NCBI GenBank assembly: GCA_002205965.3
Contig: NADL03000039.1
Coordinates: 310,001 to 374,000, forward strand
From: Kappaphycus alvarezii
Taxonomy: Eukaryota > Rhodophyta > Florideophyceae > Gigartinales > Solieriaceae
Reading direction: 5' to 3'
DNA length: 64,000 nt
Shown one piece after another: positions 32,650 through 43,802 of the stretch. The translations under genes and the position numbers were made by a program. The notes below the pieces were generated by a model, which was given only the letters and a program-made list of their open reading frames with translations, was not told where the DNA came from and searched no databases. Position 1 is the first letter of the stretch; the number at the start of each line of letters is the position of its first letter.

Positions 32650-33605
32650 TAAATTCTCTCCGATGGCGAAAAACTTGACCTTTTATACCTATTTATGGTC
32701 TACACGAATCAATTGACCAAAGATCATCTTTCGTATGTGCTTTCGATTTCTGTGGAGTTGCTGAATTTAATACATGAGGCCAGTGCTTCGAAACTATTCC
32801 TCGAAATTATTTTCCAAACACCGCCAATGGAATGTATTTCGATGAAGACTGTGTACTCCAAAGCGACATTCTGCTTGTAAACTCGAATCTGTTTAGAGAT
32901 ATAAGAAATCCAAAAAAATTAGAATTTCATCATCTGTTGCATGCATTTGCCCATTATTGGCGACGGCGAGCTTCCGGCTTGTATGTTCGGTTACTGCGGA
33001 AAGGGGTTCGACGGGAAACATGTAAAGTAAGAATTCGTAAGGAGTCATCTTTCAGTCAGTCTGACTGTGAGAGTTTGTATCCCCTGCTGGACCAATTACA
33101 TTCCATAATCTGTGTGCCGTTGATCCAATCAACGGTAATAATACCTCCTAAGTGATCCAAAACTTTATATAAACTTCTTTGCAAACCCCTCCTACTCCGG
33201 TCATCCCATTGGCTTCTTCTCTATGTTCTCTTCCGAAGGTTGACGATTAGGTAGCTCGACCACGGAAGCAGATGTCTCCATTTCATTGGACGTTACTGGA
33301 CTACTTTCAGGTGCTTCAATTGGTTTGATTTTGACAAGTTTCAAGCTGAAACACCTTTTCTTGTCCTGAATGCGTTACCGAAGTCTGACGTCTTCTTGTA
33401 GATGTTCCGACTTTATACGCTGACCACAGTCCCTTTGAAGCGCTTACTTTTCCAAAGAGAACCGAATAGCCGCCTACATTCAGCCGCTGATGTGACAAGG
33501 GTTGAAATAGTGATGACAAGGTTTACAGCATGGTGACGGGGTTATTCGGATTCGTTTTTTTGATTATATTTTTCAATGTTAACAATCTTGTTGTGTGGTC
33601 GAGTG
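32650..33605. other. Unassigned sequence upstream of the Harbinger remnant
   Basis: Two overlapping plus-strand frames (32695-32880, 32832-33155) carry protein-like text, including a basic stretch AHYWRRRASGLYVRLLRKGV. A minus-strand frame (33519-33316) is also open. PIF/Harbinger elements often carry a second, Myb/SANT-like gene, but I see no such motif here. Confidence 0.3.
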
Positions 33606-33609
33606 AACA

Positions 33610-34460
33610 GTGAGATGTAAAATCCGAAGTTCTGCGCGGTTTACTTACTGCATGTATCTTTTTGGACCTTTCCAGTGGACAGACCGTGAGACGTTCTACG
33701 TCAAGAATTCGTTGCAGCTCATTGAGATTTTCTGGGAGGGCATCGATGAGTTTTTAGACGAATATATGAGAACTTGGTGTCAGGGCAACTACATCATGTG
33801 TACTTAGCGCGGGCTGGTATTGATACGCGAGTAGTGCAAGATCTCTTTATGTTCTGGTCTACTGCATCAGGTTTATCGATGGCACGGTTATCAATATTTA
33901 GAGGTCAAACAACTACGATTCACAAAATGTAGTTACAACGGACGAAAAAGTGCCCATGCGCTAAAGTTTCAGGCTATGGTCTACCATGATGGGATCATGG
34001 TACGTACATAGAGGCCGGTAGAAGGGCGTCATTATCACTGGACTCTGTACAGTAGGTCCAATTTAGATGAGCAACTGGAAGCTGTGATGGAGGTCAACGA
34101 CGTGCAAAACTGTATCTACGGTGACAGAGGCTACAACTCGCATGTATCTAAGATTAACGTTAAATTTGCTCATTATTCCGCGATAGAGGCAGCTTTCGAC
34201 ACTGCTATGTCGGCTGGTCGCATCAATGTGGAATAGATCTTTCAAAAAAATGAAGCTTTACTGGACTAATGTTGATTTCTGCCGAAAAATGCTTGTCCTA
34301 CAAGCATCTGTTGGCTTGTATACCCTAAAAGCACCTATTGGCTCCTTCTATCTGACTATTGGGTTTTAAATGAATATCCGGGCCCTTTTTTATGGAAAAC
34401 AGGTTTCAAAGTACTTCAAATGCTCCACTCCATCGTTAAAAACGTACTTGAGCTCAAAGG
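33610..34460 (+). pseudogene. PIF/Harbinger (DDE_Tnp_4) transposase remnant
   Basis: Cut-and-paste transposase with the three catalytic residues still readable: RFIDGTV (Asp at about 33878), then after a frame change YNGRKSAHALKFQAMVYHDG, RPVEGRHYH and IYGDRGYN (Asp at 34123), and AMSAGRINVE (Glu at 34231). The Trp that normally follows the Glu is replaced by TAG. The C-terminal part continues in the next frame (KMLVLQASVGLYTL, ALFYGKQVSKYF, PSLKTYL to about 34455). At least three stops and one frame shift make it inactive. Target-site duplications and TIRs were not identified. Confidence 0.85.
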
Positions 34461-35185
34461 ATTAATTTCAGCCCCAATTGAGCATGCGTAGCGCTAACGC
34501 AATTATATAGCGTTAAGGCGCGAAAGATATGCGTAAACATTCCTTAATCATCCGAAACTTAGGGAGCTCAACTTTGGAGGCCTCGTCACTAGCCTAATTA
34601 CGTTCCTTCCTGTCTATACCCCGCTTTCGTTTCTCCGACTCGAAAAAAAGCTTTCTCCAGTTCCAACAGCGCGTTATGGGGCTCTTAACGACCTCAGCCG
34701 CCCTCCAGCGCGGCAGTAAAAAATCAGCAGCCTACTCGTCTAAAACTGATACGGCACTTTTAGATTCCCTATTGCTCTTTTAAGCAACGGTAGGTGCCCT
34801 TGATTCGCGCTTTCGACACTATTAAACTCTTTCTCCTTCCTTTTCGCCGAGCGACTGTTCATTGTGCGCTGCCGGATGAAGGCGCTGGGCCGCTCCCTCT
34901 TCTCCTTCTCTTCAGCCAGTTTCCTCTTCTTCTTCTTGTTCCTTTCTTACAACACGTCGTCCCTCGCGGCCTTCATCATACTCGACAGCTTTTCTTTTTC
35001 CCCAATCTCACCGTCACACCGCTCATTCTGGCCTCCAATCCTTCGTTGCTGTCAAGAACCTCCTGCAGGCGCATTTAGCGGTCTTGTACAGACGTCCAAG
35101 TTACCAAAACTGAAAACCGTCTAGTCTCGTTCGCTTTAGGCCCTGCTACTTCGAATTTTCTCTTGTTTCACATGTTCTTAAATAT
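34461..35185. other. No gene; polypyrimidine tract
   Basis: The plus strand is C/T-rich at about 34885-34960 (CTTCTTCTTCTTG-type runs). The Leu/Phe-rich open frames at 34794-35124 are products of this composition. The reverse strand reads Arg-rich (GTRRRRGNWLKRRRRREG), which could be an eroded basic domain, but nothing else supports a gene. Confidence 0.4.
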
Positions 35186-35720
35186 GTGCACCTTTGCTGC
35201 ATCCACTTTCCAAACCAGAAGAAAGCCGTAACACTTGATGTACTGGATCTGCGCCCGTTGTGTGGAGCCCAATTTTTCCGGAGCGCATTGGTGGCTGTTG
35301 GAACCGCTGAACAGGGCGCAGTCAACGTTGTAGGGATGGCAGTGGCCCCATGTCGACGTGAGACGTTTCAGCAGCGTCAGCTATGGTGCCGACGCCCTGA
35401 AAGACGTCAACAGATGGGCTGTCCATAAAGACAGGAAAGAACGACGAGCTTGGCCGAAAGGATGGGGATTCAGTTTCCCCTGAGTGTCGTTTTACCCGCC
35501 AAAGCTATTTCAAGCGTCTTTGCTATATCGACACATTTCAGGAAAGGTACTCACGCATACCCAAAGTGGCAAGAAGCGTTGCAGTCAAGGCCATGGAATT
35601 ATTCGGGAAGGTTCGCGGGATATCATGCAAAGGCACGCTGGGGCCGCTGTCAGGTCCAACGCGGCCTGCCTGCTGGCTGGTCTCTGGTCACCTTGTAGCG
35701 ACTTTGAACAGGATTAATTC
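35186..35720 (+). mobile_element. 5'-truncated LINE copy with endonuclease-domain end
   Basis: Frames across 35270-35700 align with the end of the 38-41 kb LINE: ADALKDVNRWAVHKDRKERR, then FSFPLSVVLP, then VARSVAVKAMELFGKVRG, IMQRHAGAAVRSNAACLLAG. The relation to the C-terminal motifs (TRAMERFSKVRAI, LLQRHSALTVTSNAACLLAG) is clear. At least two frame shifts. It retains more of the upstream region than the copies near the left end of the window. Confidence 0.75.
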
Positions 35721-35984
35721 TGATTCGTGGTTCCCCATGCCGACCACTTGTACCAATTATTTGATGCGCCTTGGAACATAGGCTAACCTATTCTGCAGCC
35801 ATTAAAACACCCCAATTTTTCCTCACCCTTTTGCGTGCTATTTCTTTACACAGATGCAATCTGTACGACCTGCATGAGAACATCATTTTGTCTGCCTAGG
35901 TAGTGAAGCTCCAGTGCGTGAAATCCCTATTGACTTTAAAAAAGTGGGGGAAAATTGGGGTGCTTTACTGATTCGGATGCAGGA

Positions 35985-36240
35985 TGGCTATTTTCCGAAG
36001 ACTAGAGGAGGGACAGGTCTGTGTATTGGAGGGGGAAATGTGGGGAGTTTTTATATTTGAGAGATAGGGTCGTTTGTATTGGAGTGGAAATGAGGCCGAG
36101 TCGCTGGTGTGAGGCCAGCCGTAAGGCATGCTGCGTTAAAAAAGTACGACCGATCATCTTGCAAGGGGAAAACTTGGGGTGTATTAATGAATGAAAAATT
36201 GGTTGCAAGGTCGCGCGCCCAGTCCACTTTACAGCACAAC
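35985..36240 (-). mobile_element. Short LINE 3' end
   Basis: The minus-strand text FNAACLTAGLTPAT (about 36150-36110) matches the last residues of the LINE protein. The sequence downstream to 35985 resembles 1495-1600 (GGCTATTTTCCGA). It faces the 35.2-35.7 kb fragment, so two LINE 3' ends lie tail to tail here. Confidence 0.6.
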
Positions 36241-36325
36241 TTACACTAATCGAACACCGCCATGCGTACTACGCAGCTTGAGATTCGCGTAACAGGCACC
36301 ATCTAATCGCATCTTACACAAAATT

Positions 36326-37813
36326 TCAAATGCTACTTACACCACCCCGCAACGCGAGATTCTCCTTTCTCAACGCGAGTTCCTCTCTCTCAACCGACCG
36401 ATTCTCTCGCGTCCGCTCTTCAACTGCGCCTCGAGCGCCTCGACCTTCATCTTCCTCTTCAGATTCGAACGCTGCGCCGAAAGGCGATTGCGCTCCCTCC
36501 GTCTCGCCCACACATGCGCTCTCGATTCCTGCGATGCCAGCGGCGCAGCCAGGCGCACCAGCTGCGCTTGATTCGCCCCTTGTTTCAGCGCTTGTAATTC
36601 ACCACAGCCTGCTTCTTCGGGCTGTACCGGCGGCGTGTGGCACGCCGTGACACTGTTGAACGCTGCGGCATTGTCTGCCGGCATGACGGATACATGGTGC
36701 GCATGTGGCACGGGGGTGGTAGGAAGAGGTAGCGGGGTTTGAATGAGGGCGTCGGCGTTGTCGTCGGGGCTAGTGGTGGAGTGCGGTAGGGTAGCATCGG
36801 AATGTTGCAGCAGGGGGGAATGCTGTGTGAATGGGAGGGCTTTTTGGGGGGTGATATGCATGCCTTTGAAATATTTTGTCAGCGCGCCATGGACCATACG
36901 TGTTTTGATATCGGGATCGACAAAGCCCTCGAAACGTTCGCGTACGCCGAGGACATCCATGGTGACGACGCGGCCGAGATGGAGGCTGGCTTCGTGGCAG
37001 GTAAACTCGAATTTGCCGGTATGCGGGGTGACGAGACTGATAAAGGGGAAGGTGTCTTGCGGATGCATTGGCTTTTCGTAGAGATAGGTGCAGGAGCATG
37101 GGCCTTGTTGGTCTGTGCGGTTGCAAATGCGGCATGGATTGCGGCCTTGTTCGAATGCATAGTAGAGGACTGCTTTTGCGAGGAGGTGTGGTTGGAGGGA
37201 ATTGTGGTGGGCATGAGAAGGGGGAGGAGTTGGGAGTGAGAAAAGATGAGACATGCGGAGGTGGAGAGCGGGTGTTGGGAATTTGAGAGTAGAATACGAG
37301 AAAGGCGTCGCTGGAGGGGATGGAATAGAGCATGAGACAGAGGTGTTGGGCGGGATCGATGGCGAAGCGGAAGAGGCCAAAGTCGGGGCGAGATCCTCAA
37401 AGAGGATGTTGGCAATGGTGGGGAGGGAGACCGGGCAGTGGAAGGAGCGGATGTTCATGATGCCAGCGCCGAGGAGGTTGGGAGAGGGAGAGAGTCGGGG
37501 CGTAGAGAAATTGCATGTCAAAGTGTGAGATGAAGGAGGTGAGCGGGGCGGGGAGGAGGGGAGAGGCGCGTGTGGCGACGTAGGAGAAGAGGTGAGAGGT
37601 GGTGGAGAGGGTTGGGGAGAGAAGTGTGGAGACATGGTGTGGGTGGGGGGAGAGGAGGTAGGAGCGGACGTCTGGGGTGCGGAGGAGGTTGACAAGGGGG
37701 GAGAGGAGGGAGGGGAGGGAGGGTGGATTGGGATCGGAGGTGGTGGTGGAGGGGATGCGAGAGATTGTGACAATGGTCGGAGGTGGACGGCAGGTGAGGG
37801 GAAGGGGGATCAT
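36326..37813 (-). CDS. bZIP-type transcription factor with Cys-rich domain
   Basis: The minus-strand frame 37773-36370 ends in a bZIP-like region: a basic part ARRRERNRLSAQRSNLKRK followed by EALEAQL and ERIGRLRE spaced as a coiled coil. The Arg of the canonical N-x7-R signature is Asn here. The frame stops inside the zipper; the next frame continues as EELALRKENLALRGG to 36326, implying a one-base indel. Residues near 210-230 hold a Cys cluster, CRICNRTDQQGPCSC, and a conserved-looking region follows (FISLVTPHTGKFEFTCHEAS). The N-terminus is Pro/Ser-rich. A frame starting at ATG 37813 (TPDVRSYLLSPHPHHVSTLL) and a third near 37380-37270 (RFAIDPAQHLCLMLYSIPSS) look more protein-like than the main frame there. 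The true start is probably 37813, with several indels in between. A nuclear, DNA-binding role is inferred from the bZIP. Confidence 0.6.
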
Positions 37814-38220
37814 GATACAAGGTTAAAGGTTAGCTGCGGTGGGGGTGGGGGGTGGAGGAGGGGGTTGAGTGAGGCAGACGAGGACGGGGGAGGGAGGGGG
37901 GAGGGGGGAGTGGCAATGTGTCTACTGTATATGATACTGTACCTTTTGTGTACACTACACGTGTACACTGTAGCACACGAATGGCGCACTCGTGAGTGGG
38001 ACTAGAGACACTGTAAGCGTGGAACCACGTCAACAGCTCACCATTCTCGTGATTTCGACTGGGAGATCCCACCCAGCAACACTCTTGCCTGGTATCTGAA
38101 CACAGTCCATCAACCCACGTTAACCGTACAGTCTTCATATCGCACCTCCAGACTGATCCAACAACTGTACAGCACAGAATGGGGCTATTGCTACTTCCGC
38201 GGCCGCCAGTTCAGCAGCGC
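37814..38220. promoter_or_regulatory. Probable upstream region of the bZIP gene with G-box palindrome
   Basis: Two copies of the palindrome GTGTACAC (37948-37955 and 37961-37968) flank TACAC, creating the 10-base palindrome TACACGTGTA, whose centre is the G-box CACGTG (37958-37963). It lies about 145 bases upstream of the 37813 ATG on the minus strand. Many bZIP and bHLH proteins bind CACGTG, so autoregulation is a reasonable but untested idea. ACTGTA motifs also occur at 37923 and 37936. Confidence 0.4.
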
Positions 38221-40965
38221 CTCCCGGCAACCTAGGTCGCCTTGGTTGAATAAATAAATACGAATTGTGGAATGCAGGACAGTTCCAAACCTTATGGCAG
38301 AACGCACTTCAACAAGCGACCTCCCGAACAAAACGAACTTTAACGCCCCAGGAACAGAAACAGGCCAACATCCGTCGTGCCATGAGACTCGCCCGCGAAG
38401 GAGCATATGGGAAAGCTGCACAGGCATTAGGATCTCTAGGGGTGTTACCGGCCACTAAATCGGTGTCTGACGCCCTCCGAGCTAAACATCCTCAATCTTC
38501 CCGGGAGGATGAGGAACACTTTGAACCGCCTTCCGCACCCCCGATATCTCAGCGATCACAAAGGATGAGGTTTTGCGGGCAGTTCGCTCTTTCAAACCCG
38601 GTTCAGCCCCGGGGGGATCCGGACTTCGCCCCTCTCACGTCGAAGAGCTTCTACGGACACCCACATCTTCCTCGCAGGGGAAATTCTTGGATTCATTAAC
38701 AGAACTTCTGAACGTCCTGGCTTCCGGAAAAGCTCCTACTGCCCTCGCCCCGTGGATTGCTGGAGCCCCACTCACACCACTTGCGAAGAAAGACATGACT
38801 CCGCGCCCCATTGCAGTGGGAGAGACTTTGCGACGGTTAGTTAGTAGCTGCCTTGCTACTCGGGTCAATGAAAAGGCCTCCACCTACTTCCAGCCTCTTC
38901 AGGTTGGTATCGCTACAAAGTCAGGAACAGATGCAGTAGTTCACGGTGTTCGACGCATCGTGAACAAGTTCGGTACACGCTCTGAATATGCGCTCTTGTC
39001 GGTCGACCTGAAGAATGCGTTCAACCTGTGCAGCCGTGCTTCCTTTTTTAACGCAGTCCGGAACCTCTTTCCCAGTTGCTCCCTTGGGTACTGTATTGCT
39101 ACAACAACGACCAGCGTTCCTCTGGACGGGATTCGAGACTATACGGAGTGTTGTGGGTACTCAGCAAGGAGACCCGCTCAGCGGATTGCTTTTCGCTCTC
39201 GTACTCCACCCCATCGCCCTAAAGATCAAAGAGCTATTGTCGGGATCCCCCGACGAGGACACAGGGTTAGACACACTGCTTTTGGAGCTTTGGTATCACG
39301 ACGATGGCTACATTGTAGCCAAACACGAGGATATACTCAAGGTAATCGAGGTTCTGTCTCTCCGAGGCCAAACGTCGTGGTCTCCATCTGGCAGTCTCGA
39401 AATGCAAAGTATGGTGGCCCACCGCCCCCTCCGCGTCGGTTCAGTCCGCATACCCCTGTGATATGCGGCAGGAATAACAGTGGTACTTCGGTTTTGAACG
39501 CGCCAATCGGCTCCCAAACGTTCATGGAACAATACTTCCTGGACCATGTATACTCCCTTGAGCCTTTACTTAACGCTGTCATGGAAATCGAGGACGCGCA
39601 CGCTTCATTCCAACTACTGCGCAACTGCTTTGGGGTTTGCAAAGTGGGATACCTCTTGCGAGTTGTGCCGCCCTCTGTACGCGGAAAGGGGCCGAATACT
39701 TCGACAGCTTAATCGAGAGGTGCTGCCGCACTTTAGCGGGTGGAATGCTAGACAACTGTATATTCAAGGAGCTGCAACTGCCCATTAAGGCACTACAGGA
39801 GAAGAAGCCGACCTTGGGAATCGGCCTCTCCTCCGCGCGAGATGTCGCCGCCGCTTCGTTTCTTGCGTCCAGCGCCGCGACGCAGCAGTTATGCGAGAAG
39901 TCTTTGCCGTCCTGTGTTCAAGACCTGACGCAGTACGAGGATGCTACAGCCGCCTTTACCGCATGGAGCGCCTCTTGTCGACCCTCAGAACGAATTCCGT
40001 TTAGCAATTTCTGCTCATCCAACCCACCATCGCAGAAGAAGCTAACAGATGCAATTCATATGGCTGTGCAAGAGGCCTTGCCGCTCGGAACTCCGCACCG
40101 CGCCTTCGCGCTAGCATGTCCCTCCCCGGTGCCAAAGGCTGGGTCTACTGTGCACCTTGCCCTGGATTGAGGACGCACATCAAGAGCAAAGACTTTTCCG
40201 TGTGGTTCCAGTACTTTTGCCAAACCCCCTTATTCGCCCCAGGTACCCCTTGCCCCAAAGCAGGATGCCATGAAATGCTGGATATCTACGGGGACCACTT
40301 GCTACATTGTCGCTTTGGCTGCGAGCGGAATACTCGCCATAACAACCAGGTGACTTTACTGGGGAACGACCTTGCAAGAGCCGCCCGACGTCCATTCATC
40401 GAACCTCGTCTACACTACCAAAACAGGACGAGGCCGGATATCAGGGCGATGGGAGCCGCCGGTGGCACGGATTACTTCGACGTAACCTTTGTCAACCCGC
40501 TCGCTCCCTCCCACGCAAGAGCCAGGGCTTTCAACCCACTCACAAGCCTCAACGCAGCTCACGCAGAGAAGCAGCGGAAATACCAAGGGTTCCTTGCTGA
40601 GCTGCCTGGGAGAAACAGGCTGGTTCCTGTCCCATCTCAACGCTTGGAGGATGGCATCCGGCGGCGTTCTCCGTCGTCAAGGAACTCGCGAGAACCGTTG
40701 CCACCCGCGCAATGGAACGGTTTTCGAAGGTTAGAGCCATTCTTTTACAGCGGCACTCCGCTTTGACAGTAACCTCCAATGCCGCTTGTTTGCTGGCTGG
40801 CCTCCCTTCCACCTTCTGGTAGATTGGAGTGCCATCCACAGCTTTCGACGCATCGTACGGTTTCGCAATTGGCTTGACAATGATACGATATCTACGCTCC
40901 TGTACAGATTTATTGGATACCAACCCACATATCTGTAGATACCACAGTAAATTAACCCCCCATTG
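38220..40965 (+). mobile_element. LINE-type non-LTR retrotransposon, longest copy
   Basis: One ~860-residue protein is spread over all three frames with frame shifts but few nonsense codons. An N-terminal region (ANIRRAMRLAREGAYGKAAQ, 38370) precedes RT (FKPGSAPGGSGLRPSHVEEL from 38590; LLSVDLKNAFN at 38995; VGTQQGDPLSGLLFAL at 39150-39200; catalytic YHDDG with the Asp pair at 39300-39305). A zinc knuckle C-x4-C-x10-H-x3-C lies at 40251-40310. A PD...D motif (RTRPDIRAM, FDVTFVNPL) at 40431-40490 resembles the restriction-like endonuclease of R2-type elements. The protein ends CLLAGLPSTFW with TAG at 40817-40819. About 140 bases of 3' UTR follow, shared with the 375-665 copy. No poly(A) tail is seen. 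The 5' end is not defined. Confidence 0.85.
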
Positions 40966-41434
40966 ACAGAATAAATACCGCAATTAGACTTAGAATGAAT
41001 AATGAATTGAAAATATAATTTAATGATAGCTGATCAAGGGAATGTTTCGATGGCCCGAAGATGTAAAACATATTTCTAACAACATAGGACTGCTTATACT
41101 CTACACTAGGATGAGCTGCTACAAAAATCAGGTGAGCCGTGCAAAATTTTTGGAAGGCAAGATTCAGGCTGAGCAATAATTATTGTAGTATTTTCCAAGT
41201 AAGCAATCATCCAGATAATAATTTGTTGGTAGCAAAAATGCAATAATTGTATCCTGTATAACATAAAAACCCAACTGTATGACATAAAATTATTTCACAC
41301 TGAATTCAGCATAAAATAGTGCCAGTGTAAAATAGATAAAATTATTCCTTGATGCTTCACAATTGTGGACCTCAACAAAAAAATATTGCTCCACAATTCA
41401 GCATCACTGTAGAACACCGGGATAGAGATTAAGT
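40966..41434. other. No gene seen, AT-rich
   Basis: AT-rich spacer between the LINE 3' end and the pogo remnant. ACATAAAA and ACACTGAATTCAGC-like words recur at 41265-41310 and 41395 but form no clear array. Confidence 0.5.
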
Positions 41435-43110
41435 GTGGTACAGCCCACAGTACTCTATCTCCTTAAAAAGCTTATCAATGACGGCATTACGATGATTGAG
41501 GAAGAAAAGTGCAGAATATGGAATGCTGCTAAGTTTTGTTCAGTACCCTTCACCACGCTGCAACATCAAAACAAAATCTCAGAGAGTCGCCAAGCTTGTT
41601 TTCCATCGGCAAAGAGTCCTTGGGAGGAAGAGCCTACTGGTTAGAGCTGTCTCAAGCTTGCTCGAGATAGAACGCCATTATCATGAGACGACGTCAAATG
41701 ATTAGGCAAAACATGCTGCTTGCGTCTCCCTCATCCTAGACAAGAGAAACTATATTGGAAATTGTAACTTCCAGGGAACGATTTTATAGCTACTTTTTCA
41801 CGTTGGAACCCTTCTTTGTCTCTAAAATGATGTTCAGCACTAGGGTCTCTAGAGCTGATTCTATGTGCAACAGAAACACTGGCTCTCCATTTTGTTCGAT
41901 TGGGGCAATTGTAGGGGTTTTTAGGGGTTTAGGGGTTTTAGTATTACTGCTGCAGAGCAAGTATTAAACCACGAGGAGAGCTTTTTATCAAAAAAAACCT
42001 CTTGAGACAAAAATAATGGCGATTATGCAGTCCGGCGCCCGTTTGAAGTATGAGAATTTGAAATTGCTTTCAGACGTAGAAACGTTCACTATCATGCCAG
42101 TTCTTTTAGCCGATGCCACAGTCTGAACCCCAAATTCAATTGTCTAAGGGAAGCAGTCCAAATAAAGAACACAGAGTGATTGAACTATGGAGGCGGCTTC
42201 GAATTGCTTGCTGTATTACGCAAAGTTGCATATCGCGACCCTGCTGGAATTCATGCAGGCCATTTGTTGGAATGGGCAAAATATTTCATCAAAGAAACGG
42301 CAAAGCTGCGGAGAAGATATAGGTATCTGGCTTTAGCTTTTGACGGCTACGGAATGCACGTAACCTACATTGCTTTGATATTATTGTTTAGACGGCAAAA
42401 TGTTATTTTGGTTAGCCTAACTGCCCACTCTAGTCACTTTACACAGACTCTTGAGTACAAGACCTTTGCCTCATTCAAGGTACACACAAGGAAGTCATTC
42501 ACTGGTGGTTAGTTTATTTCTCAAGTCTCTGACAGCTACATGAATTTTATAACCTCTGCCATATACGAACAACAGCCTCTAAAACATTTGTTCCGTATAG
42601 TGACATTGTGTAAGGTTTTTGAGCGTTTTGAATATGGTCTGCTGTGCGTGGAAGTGTCTTCCCTGAAGTAATCGAGGTGTTTTATATAACGAAGTGGTCG
42701 GGTTACAATGATATGGAGTATGCCACCACTGATTCATACCGTTTAGTGGAAACCTATCGATAGAGTCTCAATTTACTGAGATCTGACGGAGATGTCATGA
42801 AATCAAGAACAATAAATACGAAGAAAGGTTGTCTTCTAAATGAGGCGGGTGTTTAAGATGCATTGAAACTCGTAAGAGGCATAGAACTGCCAAAAAGGAG
42901 TATAAACAACTACTAGCTGAAGAGTCTGATGCTCGGAAGGTTGAGAGAAAGCTGCATAGTCTTATACTACAGAGAAAGAAGCAATTAGAAGGAGAAGGAG
43001 AGGAAGCACATAGTGTGTGAGCGGCTTCATAATGATATTCGTTCTCGGCGGCAAATCCTGAGCGAAAACAGGGCGAAAAGAAAGGCCATTGCGAGGATGC
43101 GGTTATCAAG
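41435..43110 (+). pseudogene. Pogo/Tc1-mariner-type (DDE_1) transposase remnant
   Basis: A cut-and-paste transposase decayed into several frames. At 41470-41560, NDGITMIEEEKCRIWNAAKF and VPFTTLQ resemble the psq/CENP-B helix-turn-helix (AxxxVxxGxxSxRxAAxxxxVPxSTL). The frame 42180-42512 has RYRYLALAFDGYGMHVTYIA and ILVSLTAHSSHFTQTLEYKT, matching the DDE_1 block (xLxDGHxSHxxxxxL...LPPHTTHxLQPLD), with the first Asp at 42342-42344. The second Asp position reads Glu. A charged helical C-terminus follows (KKEYKQLLAEESDARKVERK, about 42895-42950). Stops are frequent at 41700-42150. TIRs not identified. Confidence 0.75.
41911..41940. repeat. Telomere-like TTTAGGGG run
   Basis: GTAGGGGTTTTTAGGGG then TTTAGGGGTTTTAG: three AGGGG blocks separated by T3-T5. 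It resembles plant/algal-type TTTAGGG repeats but is short and imperfect, and lies inside the decayed pogo remnant. It could be an interstitial telomere scar or coincidence. Confidence 0.4.
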
Positions 43111-43553
43111 ACTATGTACTAGAATTATGGCAGTAAAAAGATTAAAGTGGTTTTGTTGTAATTATAGTGATCCATAATTAGACGGGAGGTGGGCTGTTCA
43201 GGGGCAACTTGGTGCGTTGATGTATTGCTATTTTCTTCTGTTTTCTCTTATTATTCTCTATAAGTCTCCATAGAATGCATACCTTGATTCTTAGCCCCTC
43301 AAATTTTTTTTTCGCTGTTCTTAGTGCAAGCGCTGCACTTGGTGCAGGCGCCGGGCTTATGTCCGCTTGCATGTTATGGCGAAAAAAACAACTATGACTC
43401 AAAATATCTCGCTGCGCCCTTGTTTCTGATGTCTATTTCGGTAGGAAATACGTCCTGCGCCCCCAGTGAACGTGGATCGACCTGGGAAAGGCGTGTAGGG
43501 ACGGCTGTTGAACTCGAACAGGGGTTTTAAAGTTCGCTGTTTCCCAAATCTTT
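43111..43553. other. No gene seen
   Basis: Short open frames on both strands (43178-43402, 43324-43530) with no recognisable motif. The stretch separates the pogo remnant from a LINE fragment. Confidence 0.45.
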
Positions 43554-43802
43554 TCAACCTACTGTCTTTGTTACAGTCTCCGAAGTAACAAGGTCTGCGC
43601 CGATCTTTGAGTCCGTCGGCAAGTTCGTTCGTCCGCAGTCATTGAATCTAGCCCCCGTGAATGTTCCTTTGGCCTCCATTACCATCACACCCGCTTTCCT
43701 TGCCACATGACTTACCACTGAGTTTGCATCCGGGTACCAATCTTCACGAGTAGATATTGGCAACCGGATCCAAGAGTGGTCACCAAGAGTGGAGATTAGC
43801 AC
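43554..43802 (-). mobile_element. Diverged LINE C-terminal fragment
   Basis: The minus-strand text IRLPISTREDWYPDANSVVS and HVARKAGVMVMEA (about 43755-43660) parallels VPISTIGGWHTDACAVLHDV (3.7 kb copy) and PFSTLGGWHPAAFSVVKEL with ARTVATRAME (38-41 kb copy). Similarity fades after this point. One of the more diverged members in the window. Confidence 0.55.

Noticed and set aside
34794..35124. Leu/Phe-rich plus-strand ORFs
   Set aside because: They arise from a polypyrimidine tract and have no motif.
36743..37239. Gly-rich plus-strand ORFs opposite the bZIP gene
   Set aside because: They are shadows of the Pro-rich minus-strand protein in GC-rich sequence.
38191..38427. Minus-strand ORF at the LINE 5' end
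   Set aside because: Antisense to the plus-strand N-terminal region of the LINE protein.
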